Shown here one piece after another: positions 13,574-24,260 of a stretch of DNA of 64,000 nucleotides. This stretch comes from Struthio camelus (Eukaryota > Chordata > Aves > Struthioniformes > Struthionidae). The translations under genes and the position numbers were made by a program. Location of the stretch: contig NC_090954.1 of assembly GCF_040807025.1 (NCBI RefSeq), forward strand, positions 1,622,001 to 1,686,000. Direction: 5' to 3'. Positions within the stretch are counted from its first letter, which is position 1. Every line of letters starts with the position of its first letter. The notes under the pieces were generated by a model. That model saw only the letters and a list, made by a program, of their open reading frames with translations, searched no databases and was not told where the DNA came from.

Positions 13574-13599
13574 AGATTGCTGCTTTTCACAAATTGTGG

Positions 13600-14680
13600 G
13601 CCTTTTTACAGCAGGCCCGTTAGGATTATTGGCGGGTGTGGAGGTCGCGCGTGGGCCGTGGTTTGGGGCGGGAGGCAGGAGGAGCGCCTTTGCCCTTGTC
13701 CGTGCTCTGCTCCGGGCCGCTCGGACCCGGCTTCTGCCTTTTTGTGCCTCTTTCCTTTCCCGCGCGGCGCGGCGAGCTTTCCTGAGGATATCCCTTTTGC
13801 CTGAGGAAAGGGCTTTTCTTGCCGGCGCAGTGGGACAGGCCTCGACATCCCTACGGGGGACGCTGCCCTCCCCCAAAACGGAGCGGGAACGGCGGAGGCG
13901 ACGGGGCCGGGCGCCTGGAGCTCGCCCTCCGCGCGAGCCGGGAGGAGGTAGAAACTGCTGGCGACTTGGAGGGGAATTGTTTGAGAGGTTAAAAGGAGGC
14001 ATTTAACCTCATTGAGCGACTTGGTTACAAGGAGGAGGAGAAGGTTTCAGCCGCTGCGTACGTTAACCAGTTAGCAGGCAGAAGTGACAACGCCAGCGGA
14101 GTTATTAACAAGACTCTTATCTCGTTGGCGGCAGATTGTTTCTGGAAACTGCGAAATTACCGCGTAATGGGAACTGCAGGTTTTCCTGGAATTCTGGAGG
14201 TTGGACACAAACGGTTCTCAGGCCCAGCAGCCGCAAGCTGAATAGAAAAGGTCTTTTGAGTGGGAAACTGCCAGTTATCCCAGATTGTCGTGCTAGCTTA
14301 GTGATGCACACAAGACTGCAGTGACTGCGAGCGAAGACTCCTTTTTTCAAATGCGCTAAGGGTTACGCAGTACGTTTGTGCATAAAGCTTTTGCATTTTA
14401 AAATGAGTCTCCTAGGCAGTTCTCCTGCTTCCGGAGGACTTTCGGCAGGCCTGGTAGAGGCCGCCTCCTCGTAGGCTGATCCCGCAGCGTTGCGGGAGAG
14501 GTTTGAACCTGCGAGCCGCGTCCGCAGCCCCGGCCGCTCGCCCTCGCTGAGCAGGGGAGCGGAGGGGCCCCGGGGAGCGCCGAGCCGAGCCGCTGATGAG
14601 CGCTTGAGGCGCGCGGGCTCCCGCCTCGCCGCCCCGCGCGCGGCCGACCTCCCAGGCGAGGCGGGAGGTGCCCGACGGCG
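13600..14680. promoter_or_regulatory. Distal CpG-island-like block
   Basis: Roughly 1.1 kb rich in CpG, densest at 13,620-13,960 and 14,470-14,680 with a less dense middle. It contains a STAT-type palindrome TTCCTGGAA at 14183-14191. It carries several stop-free frames but no recognisable protein. Confidence 0.45.
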
Positions 14681-15278
14681 GCTCTGGAGCTGCAGGAACT
14701 ATTTTTTTTTGCTGAGTACGGTTTCATAAAAGCTGGTGATCTGTGTATTAGAGGCAGACAGGTAAAGAAGCACTGACCACAAAACGTGAGAGAGCTTAAT
14801 ACAAGCTGGAGTGAGCATTAGCTGGACGAGCCGGGGCCCTGTGAGCTATTTTGGGTCTCCTCATATTCAGAAAACAAAGTGTGTTCTTTGCAGGGGAAGA
14901 AATGGACAGTGGAGTTGCATTTTTCCTGCCGAAATCCTGTTCATGTGCAAGGAGCGCGCAGGCTGCAGGGCCCTGGATCTTCTGGCTAAGCGCTGTATTT
15001 AAAAGGCCTGGCCTTACGCCTCGAGGAACCTAGGAGGCATAACAGAAAATTTACCCCTAAGTATTTGTGATTAGGAAGAAAAATATATGCTTAAAAAGAG
15101 AGGGAATTAGGCTGAGGTAGGTTACTGTGCCTCATCATTTGATTTACTAATTAATACGCTATTTGCTCATTCAGCAAGTCTTTCTGAATGAGTTTCAGAC
15201 AGTGATTAGGCTGTAGGATGACCAGGCTGCCACCAAGGAAAGATGCTTCCTCGCCTTGGTCCCTCTTCTTCTGCTTCT

Positions 15279-15305
15279 GTACTGATCTTCTGCCCAGATC
15301 AGTAC
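15279..15305 (+). repeat. Hairpin with perfect 10-bp arms
   Basis: GTACTGATCT (15279-15288), a 7-nt TCTGCCC loop and AGATCAGTAC (15296-15305). No function assigned. Confidence 0.85.
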
Positions 15306-16109
15306 GAACTACTATTTGAGTATCTGAAATGCATAGTATAGTGCTTTAAAAGTATACAAAATAAAGTATCTAAAGCATATGACTGCAGTAGGAATATAGC
15401 AAATATGACGACTATAGTGGATAAAGGATGTCCAGTGACCTGGGAGTTCAGGCTCTCAGGCATGATTCATAAACGCAGAACACAAAAGAACATATTTAAT
15501 TAGTCTGTGATTACATATTAATTACCCTTTTGTGCCATATACACCCGGGACGAATAAAAGGTCCTTAAGCAGAATGAGTTTATTTCCTTTAAGGAAACGA
15601 AACTGAAAAAAAGACAGATGCGTGCCAGAGGAAGCTGAGATGTGGGGTTTTCCTGTTAGATTTTCTCAAATACGGCTTTTCAGAAACGTACCCAGTGCAT
15701 GAAAGGAATCTTTTTGTTTGAGTCCCTCTGAGTTAAGATTAAAGACAGAACAGAAAATTAGTCTTGTGACATCATAGCAATAGAAAGAAGGAAAAATGTG
15801 TTCACCTTCAGTTTTGAAAGACTGACTGAAGCAGTTTGGGTCGTCAATTTGTACTGAAAACTGTTTTGGTTTTGTTTTGTTTTTTTTACATTACTGCTTT
15901 CTGTCGATACTCACTTTTCCCCAAATGTAACTTCCTGATACTCGTTTACCTTGTACCTGGGTATCCCTATTTTCTAAAAAATAGTAAGGAACAAACCGTA
16001 CTTACTAATACTACACACCATTGTCCTATGAATGTCCTACCTTTCTGGTACTAAAGCATTGCTAAAGCGGCAGCGTGAGAGCTGAGCGACAACAGCCAAT
16101 GCACCTGCA

Positions 16110-16246
16110 GGTTCGTGCGGCTGCAGCGTAGTGAAATATCAGCTGCGCGCGCTTCCCGGGCCTCCGGCGGCCGGAGCAGGTCTCGCGCAGCCGCCGTCGT
16201 TTTAAACGCATCAGACTTATTCCACAAGTTGCGCTACTCGCTCCAG
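16110..16246 (+). other. Candidate distal first exon B (donor at 16247)
   Basis: CpG-rich leader ending in CTCCAG|GTAACT. It opens a CpG-rich stretch continuing to about 17,260. Start unknown; not supported by more than donor quality and composition. Confidence 0.2.
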
Positions 16247-17260
16247 GTAACTAAATGTGCGTTGCTCGCAATGAAACGCGTACCCTGGCGAGTGGTACGC
16301 GGATTTGCCCTCCGCTTATTAGACTGATGGTCTTCCGCCGTGACAACAGAGGCGCGATGAGCCCGGGCGCCCGTCAGGCTAATTCTGAGAGCCCGGCCTG
16401 CGCTTCTGAGCTCGAAGGCAACTGGCGCAGCAGGAGCTAAAGTTCCCGCGCAGGGCTCCCTACCGCCGCAAAAGCGGAAGATAACGTGAGATATTTTTAC
16501 ATAAAGATGCGTTATTGCGTGCGCAAGGCCCCTTCCCCCGTCCCAAGAAACCGCGCGGCTTTTCGGCGATGGTTTTCAAGCATCGCACGCGGCGCTTGCC
16601 CGGGTTGGGCTGCGTAAATCGCGTTATCCGGTGGGCTGGTTTTAGGGGGCTCACGACGGCTGGTTCCCAACGGCAGGCGGCCGCTGGCGTGCCGCGGTCC
16701 GAGCCGCAGCGCCGCCGCCGCGCAGGGCTGGCTCTGCCCCAACCCACCGAAGGAGAAGAATCCTACCTTGGAGGGACTGGGGGAATAAAGGGGACCGGGG
16801 GGCGGGGGGGTCCTCCCTGTTTAAGGAGGAAAACTGCCAGAGAAGCGGAGGAACTTTTTTGTCCAATTTCCCCTGCGCCAAAAGTTTTGTTTAAAAATCT
16901 CAGCTTAAATTAATGTAACTTAGGAGATGGGAAGCAAAGAACTTCGCAGTAACGAGCCCTCTTTCCTGCGCGCTTCGCCAGCGTCCCTCTTAACTCGCCT
17001 CGTCCTGCAGCGCACGGCTGTGAAGCCTCAGCGCGGAGGGGGGAAAACCACCCCTGCTCGGGGGCGGCGCGTGCCGCTCCGCTCCCGCGCGTGGCAGGGA
17101 GGGAGAAGGAACCGCGACGGCTGGTGACTCCTGGACCGAGCGGGCGCAGGCTGCAGCGAAGCCCGGGGCAGCCCGAAGGCGGCAGCCGGCTGCGCCCGGC
17201 CCCGGCCCGGAAGCGGATGCCCTGCGCCCGTTCATCGGTTCGTGCAAGTTTTAGTATCCA
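16247..17260. promoter_or_regulatory. Distal CpG-island-like block
   Basis: About 1 kb with high CpG content, especially 16,540-16,740 and 16,980-17,230, bounded by a T-run at 17,306. Candidate distal promoter or enhancer for NR3C1; no coding content recognised. Confidence 0.45.
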
Positions 17261-18759
17261 AAGAGATCGAATCCATCTCGCTAGCGGCAAAGGAGCCTCC
17301 GGCACTTTTTTTTTTTTTTTTTAAAGACTTTTCAGTGTTGGCAGTTTGCGGATTCTGCAAATTGAATCCATCCATCTGGCACTGGGAAAACAAACAGCAT
17401 ATTTGTGTCTCTGTTCTCTCTTCACTCCAGTGCTTAAACATCCTAAAAGCAACTAAGTGCATGTGAAATTGTAGGGACAGAGATGGTTAAGATCCTTTAC
17501 CCTTCAGTTTATTTAATCTCGATTGCATTTATAAGGAGGTCGTTCAAACTATTTAACAAAATACAAAAGTTCTTCAGTAGTTTTGAACATTCAAAGAAAT
17601 ATGTAACAGCTGAAAACATGCAGTTCTTAAAAATAATATAAAGTACTGTGAAAACGTAGGGGCCAGTCTTATTCCCTCGCAAGCAAGTTTGCATTTCTTG
17701 GCGTGAAGTCACCGGGGCCATGCAAGGGTCAAAGGCTTTTATGCGTGCATTTAAGCGTATTATGAGAGGCTCTGTCAAAAAAGGGGAAGAAGTAGCAGTG
17801 CTGTTCCAAGTTAATTATTTAAGCCAAAGTAATCTGATGATGCTCACAAAAGATTACGTATATATTCAAGAATGATGCTGTAATTCTCTGAATTTCACCA
17901 GTCTCCTTCATCCTCATTCCTCCTCCGTTTTACAGGCTCTGTCAAGTTTTCTTACTATCACTTTTTTCTTATTTTGCCCTGGGGAGGAATGCCAGGAAAC
18001 GTGATGGGGTCTCCCCAGAGCCCGACTTCTCGCTCTGGGAACCTTGCTTATAGTAACATGCCTCAGTCCACAAACCCCTCTTCTTGTACATGCAGGATGA
18101 AACAGCTCCCGAAATTCAACTGTCTCTGGGCCTCTGTTCTGAAACCAGAAGCCAGCTGACAGTTCCCAGTCTGCCATGCATGTTTTTGTTGTTTGTGCTT
18201 GATTTAATTTTTCTTTTCCGAAAGCATAGCAGATATTTTCAGCAAGAAAACGTTTATTCCGAAGAGCAGACCTTGATATCATGCGTGCGCACGCTTGCCG
18301 AACGCACATGCTGGCTGTGGTTGAGGGTAGCTTAAACCCTCACGCTTTCGGTATGTGCAGCAGTAAACTGCGGCGATTAACCCTCTCCAAGAATCGGCTC
18401 GTGTTTTGTCCCTTTCTTTTACTTCTGAGGGTATATCTGCCCCTAGCATTACTTTTACGTGTATCTGTATTGGTCGATGTTGTGAAAGTGTCTTTGGTCA
18501 CAACAAACAGTAGGAAGTGAGCCTGACCTCTGATTCACACCTCTGTCTTCACGTATGAGTTAAAGGATAAAAACAGCTGTGTATTAACAGTGAGGGCTAT
18601 CGTTCAGGTGTTCTGTTAATTAATCTAACAAATCACTTGGGCTAAATTTCTGATCTTCTGAAACAGAAGTCAGTTGCTTAGGAGGTCAACAGCTTTGCAC
18701 GCGTCTATAGAGTCTTATTTCTGCAGCATCCGTTTCTCTCTCCTCCCCACCGCCGCCTT

Positions 18760-18938
18760 GTAATTCGCAGCTGCGCAGCCAGATAGTCGCGGTGTGAACG
18801 CGTTGCCCGCTCAGGCTGTTAGCAGGAGCGTTTCGCTGCTCACGGGACCGCGGGCCTCGTCCTGCAGCGCGGCGGGACCTCCGAGGAGCGCTCGTGGGCC
18901 GGCGCGGGAAGGGGCAGGCGCTCGGCTCGGCCGAGGAG
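18760..18938 (+). other. Candidate distal first exon C (donor at 18939)
   Basis: A compact CpG-dense segment of about 180 bp ends in GAG|GTACGT, an almost ideal donor. Sequence on either side is AT-rich. It lies 17.6 kb upstream of exon 2. Of the upstream patches this has the clearest shape of a CpG-promoter first exon. Confidence 0.35.
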
Positions 18939-18989
18939 GTACGTGGCCACGATGCCGCTTTGCCACCGCGTGAGCGGTACGCGCCGAGT

Positions 18990-21900
18990 AGGGCTTCGCG
19001 TACTGGTCTGGAGAGCTAGTTTCCTCTCGTTTTGAAGGATAACGCTGATATTGCTTCCATCTGGATAGGTAATTTGTCCTTCAACGCAACCAAATTAACG
19101 TAATTCAGTTACTGATTAAATGTGAAGAAAGTAGTATGAGATTGAGACTGTCAATTTTTATATTTGTGTTCAGATCAGCTGGGAATTGATCGCTCTTCAT
19201 CTTGCTAAATAAGACAGATCTGTGAGGTGTTAATCTGTATCAGAAAAGCTATAAGAACACTAGCCAAATTATGCTCATTAAACTCCTTCCCCACTATACG
19301 TAACCTCAGTCACATAATCAAGAATGGAAATCATTATCTATTTCATTCACATCTGTTATTAATTTTTGAAGCCTTCTTTAAATCTGATTAGAACTTTTCA
19401 TCAAAATCAAACAAATTTTAAACTCAAGGCTAAATGTATCCGGCTAGCTTAGTAATTCAAATACTATTTTTATTTTCTCTTCCTAATTGAATTTGTACAT
19501 TGATTTGTGTTTCTGGTTCTCTGAAGCAGTTGTTATTAACTGTTTATAAAATGCCAAGGGTATACAATGCCCTGTGAAGACACTGGCAGCAAATTGCTTT
19601 TCCAGTTAATATAACCCATAATTTCTCTCCCTTGCCCAAGCAATTTGCCCCAGGTATGCTGCTTTAGATCTTCCTTGCCATTCAACTGAAATACGGCTAT
19701 TTCTTTATGACCTGTTGGAAACGTTATCTCGAATGTTAATCCTCGAGGGCTGGACTATATGAGTGTCGTATGAATTTTGAAGGAACATCCCACGTGACCC
19801 ACTGGTCAAGGCACTACAGGTACAAAGGTAAGGTAACTTAATACCTTAATACCTTACCTTTAATGCTGCATCTTCTCGCAAGCATCCCCTTTAGTTGCTG
19901 TTGCCTAAGACTTGCCGGCGCAATAGCAGAGCATCTGGAAACAACAGATGCACGCGGAGTCAGGTTGCAATCTACAGTTCTGTGGTTTCCTGTTTGCTTT
20001 TTCAGTTATTTAGAAAGGTCTCTCAACAAAAATATTCATCGATCCCTTCAGGGATATGCCTTTTTTTCTGGCCCAGCATCCTAGAGAGAAACCTGCTGCT
20101 GGAAGGAGTTTGCTCTGCTCGCGCGCGGGCTGAGGCTCTCCCTTCTTTCCATTTGGAGGCAGGAGGGTTTTTTGTCTTGCTTCTGGGTTTAGAAAGAGGA
20201 CACAAAAATAACTTGTCCAGTTTCACTTTCATTCTGGGTAAAGGGAGGAATATATACCCTCAAATATTATAGTAGCTGATTCCGTATCACTTTGTATAAA
20301 TGTCTTAATAGAATTATAAAAAATAAGTTTATTAGTTGATTTCTGCCCTTATCCACAGGCAAAACCATTTTAAGAATTACTGTTCCAGAGAAGCTAAAGG
20401 GACGTCCGTTGTGTAGGAGGTGGCCACGTAAACAAGTGACGGAAAGCCCTTGCAACCTGTGGCCAGTTTCTAGTCAGACTGATCCAAGAGACGACGGCAT
20501 TTGCCATCATCCAGCCTCTAAGTTTCTTGTCTCGCTATCTCAGCTCTTTGAGGGCTACGTGCATAACTGTACCAAGTACTGTTTTGGAAAGGAGACTGTA
20601 TATTATAATACCTTTTTTTTTTCTTTTGCAATCATTTCCTTGTTAACATTGCCTTGTTATTGCAGTATTGGAGGGAGTCAAATACTGATCTTTTGTATAA
20701 GCATAAAAGAGCCCTTTCAGGCAGTATATTAACCTCTGATAATTCATGAAGTTTCTACAGCAGTCTGTATATCAGTTAGAGTTCATACTTTGTTCTTTTC
20801 TTGCTCCTGAGTTACAATGATTTGTAAAATCATTACAAAATTAGTATGTATTGTTTTATTAATAAATTTGCCTCCAGTCTCCGCCCTCTGCAGGTCACAG
20901 AGCTTCACAAATATTAATGAATTATAAATTAAATCTTATATTAGTCTTGTGAAGTACTGTGAGTTTATAGAAGGGAGAGCTAAGGCGTTAAGCCTCCACT
21001 TAGTTTAAAAACTGAAGGAATACCCTCTGTGATAGGGACGTGTGAACAACAAGGCAATTCTTGAGATCTGAAGTGAAAAGAAAAGGGGTAAATTTGTCGC
21101 TATATCTTTTCCTGGATTGTGTCAGTTTTTCATATATTTTTATATCAAGTCAGCTGTATTTGTCGTAGGTTACCCACTTTGGCTCTCTGCGACGGTCCCC
21201 TCTGTTTCCTCGGGAGCGGTGCTGTGTTTCGAGCAAGACCTGCTCCGCTGCTTTCTGTGCCCCCCCTCTCCTCTATGTTTCCAAAAGGACTGACTTGCAA
21301 GAGCGCGGATTTAGTAGTTCTCAGAGTTGCACGTCTTCACTTGGTAGCGCTCTCTTAAACTGCTCGTTTTCTCTTTCCCTTTTCCACTTCCCTGCAGCGC
21401 TTTATCTTGTACAACACCAACTGCTCTGCAGCGACCTGGTCTCGAGGAGAAAGGCATAAAGCTCCATTATACCCTCCAGCAGAATTAGTGCTGCCTCAGC
21501 TACGCCTGCCACCCAGCTGGCCCGACGACCAACTGTGTAAAATTGCTGTAAAACCATGCAAGGCAAAGCGCAGCTGCAGGAAAAGCCGAAGCTCCTCCTA
21601 CACACGCATATGCACAATCTGCATCTAATAATAGTGTGCTGTGAAGGCCAAATATCTTTAGGTTTAAGAAAACAGCTTGATAGCTATGCCATACTATGAT
21701 CCTACTGTCCTGCGATCTTCTGGAAGCTCGCGTTTGAAAACATCCTCAATTGTATCCATTTTGATTTAATTTTTTTTCCCCTCTTCTCTGTTGTTGCTCC
21801 CTCTCTGGTTTGTTTTACTTTGCACTCTACAAATTTGTCACATCCCAAATGGCCTTGATCAGTACCATAAGGCAGTTAACATTTTCTTCTGCTTTCTCAG

Positions 21901-22949
21901 ACAAGCCAAATGCACACACTGAGAGCACGCCGAATAATTTGAGGAAATTGTGCCCATAGATGCAGGTGACGTTGTACAGCTGCTAGCTAATATCCCCACA
22001 AAAGAGCACCACCGAGAAACAAGTAACGTAAATGTTCGGGTTGTATCTAATCGTGTCTCGGCGATACATGCTGTAGCATGGTTTAGTATTTGATTGCTCA
22101 AAGCACCTAGCGCACTCCGGCTCGTAAGAGATGTAGCAGCTTCCTGAAATGAAGGCCGTGCAGACTCGGAGCAGCCGGGGCCTGCTCTGCTGTCTTCTCT
22201 GCTGGCTGGTTGTGAGATGCTCAAGCTTTGCTTAAAACGTGTAGGAAGCATTTTCAGTCTCACCAACTTTATGCAAGAAATGTTTATAATAATCCATAGC
22301 AGCAATAAGTCTGGACTTCTCTGCTTCCACGGTAAGGCTCATAAATGATCCCACTTGCAGAGCTCTTGCCTTACACAAGCTCCCGTCCGGACAGAATAGA
22401 TGTGTCCGCCTGTTACCTGCCAATTAACGAGGAGTTTCACATGATCCCTGAAAAACAACACGGAAATATTTTTTTTTCACAGGAGAAACGTCATTTTAGA
22501 AAGTTGACCCAGGAGAGTCAAACTCTACAGCTTTGGTAACTCAATTAACTTCTCCTAAGTTCTCCTGAGTAGAAGTTTGCAGCTTCGGGAGTTTAAACCC
22601 TGCAAGTCAGTCTGTGCTTGAGCAAAGCTCCCACTGGTCCTAATTAGCCAGGAGCCGAGATTGCTGCGTTTGTGTGCAGGGGAAGTTAGGCTCTTGCTCG
22701 TCTCAGCACCAGTCCAGTGATTTCCTTGCATTTACTCCAGATTCGCACGGATGGACCGTAGAGCAGAACCGGGCCTGTCCTTTTCATTTGCTGTTTCTTC
22801 TAAGAACAGGTCAGATTCATTCCTCTCTTTCTGCTTCTTGCGACTTCAGTGCAGTGTTCCTGTCAGAGTAATTGAGCTATCACGGGAAAATGGGAAGGGT
22901 CTCTGATGGGTCAATAAGTAGTTAAAAACATGGAAACAGAAGGTAGGAA
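18990..22949. other. Upstream flank without recognised genes
   Basis: AT-rich sequence with the 12-bp-arm hairpin at 19.8 kb. Nothing else assigned; short frames at 20.0, 21.9 and 22.7 kb match no family I know. Confidence 0.65.
19824..19861 (+). repeat. Hairpin with perfect 12-bp arms
   Basis: AAAGGTAAGGTA (19824-19835) and TACCTTACCTTT (19850-19861) flank a 14-nt loop that itself contains another TACCTTAA copy. Confidence 0.9.
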
Positions 22950-23840
22950 GAAATAGATCCTTTCACAGTGAAAGGAGATTAGTGGAGTCCCGCAGGGAGC
23001 GGTTTAGGGACCTGAGCCGCTGCAGGTATTCATAAATGACGTGGAAAAGAGGAGGAGGAGGCAGGAGGTGACAAAGTTGGCTGCTAATAATAAATTATTC
23101 CAAGCAGCAAAACCAAAATCTAACTGTAAAGAATTGTCAAAGTATCTCACCAGACTGAGTGACTAGATGATAAAATATCAGGCTGAATTTACTGCCAGTA
23201 AATTATAAATAATACACACAAGGAAAAGCAGAACACATGAAGAAAAGTATGTGTATGTGAGCAATGATGAGCTGTAAATTAGGTATTGCCACCAAGGAAC
23301 AAAGATCTTAGATTTACTAGAGATATATGGTTCTATGGAAACATAAGCTCACTGCTTGTTGGCTGTCAAAAAAAAGGAAAATAGAATGTTAGGCGTTATC
23401 AAGGAAGGAAGAACGAACAAAACAGAGAACATCACTGTGTTATTCCTCTCTTATGTTGTATATAGTTCTGGCTGCCCATCTCAGAAAGTATAAGGCAGAG
23501 CTAAAAAAGGTACAGAAAAGGTCGAGAAGTATAATTAGAGAAAGAGAACAGCTTCTGAGAGACTAAAAAGAAACCTCAGATGAGAAAAGGGGTTGCAAAG
23601 GGAGATCTGTAAGATAAAAGACATCCGTAAGACAGATCTGCCATGAGAATGGGGAACAATTATCTGCTCTTTCTCATGATGTAAGAATTAGCAGCATCAA
23701 ATTATCATGTGCAGCTGAAAACGAACCAAAGGAAGTATTTTTTCACCCCAATGTGTGATTAAACTGTAGAACTTACTGCTGCAAGATGTAGTAGATGCCA
23801 AAGAATCAAATATTTTAAACAGAGAAATTCAAGAAAGCAG
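22950..23840 (+). mobile_element. Ancient CR1-family LINE fragment (C-terminal reverse transcriptase region and 3' part)
   Basis: The degenerate 0.9 kb segment follows the order of amniote CR1 elements. It has GTCCCGCAGGGAGCGGT and ATTCATAAATGACGTGGAAAA (RT region, ILFNIFINDLE-type), then AGAATGTTAGGCGTTATCAAG, TTCTGGCTGCCCATCTCAGA, AAAAAGGTACAGAAAAGG, GAGAGACTAAAAAG, and GGAAGTATTTTTTCACCCC near the end. Stops and indels are frequent, so it is a fossil. Divergence is much greater than in the copy at 57.2 kb, which suggests an old CR1 lineage shared with turtles and crocodilians. It is on the + strand. Confidence 0.85.
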
Positions 23841-23889
23841 AGTCCTCCTCCGCCCCCCCAACAGCTGTAACTCAAGAAGTCCTGGAGCT

Positions 23890-24260
23890 GCCTGTGCAGC
23901 TGCGCAGAGCTGGAGGACTCGCCGCTGGGGCGGTGGCGTGTGCCAGCCCTGGCGTTTGGCAACACGAGGAAACGGCCCAGCTGCCCGCCGGTTCTGCGGG
24001 CTCCTTCCTCTGCGAACGCGCCTCTCACGCCAGCGCGGCCGCTTGGGTGTCTCCCTGGCAGAAAGCAGACGTTTAACTGCCTGGCAGGAGGCAGCGTGGA
24101 CGAGGACTGCTTGCTACGGCGTCGGTGCCGGCTTGCGCCAGCGTGTGCGTGCGCTGACCCGCAGCCCGCGCTCTTCCCATAGGCATCGGCTGCCCCGCGG
24201 GCTCCTTCCCGCGGGTGGCTTTTAGCTTGGGCCGGCATTGGGTCGGATCCGGTTTAGCCA
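23890..24260. other. CpG-rich patch next to the old CR1 fragment
   Basis: About 370 bp of CpG-rich sequence begins just past the degenerate CR1 end. Open frames on both strands (up to 159 codons) look like composition effects. No homologue recognised. Confidence 0.4.

Noticed and set aside
13460..13590. Frames encoding FFGFFGG-like or KTKKTKNPK-like peptides
   Set aside because: They are translations of the G/T-only simple tract.
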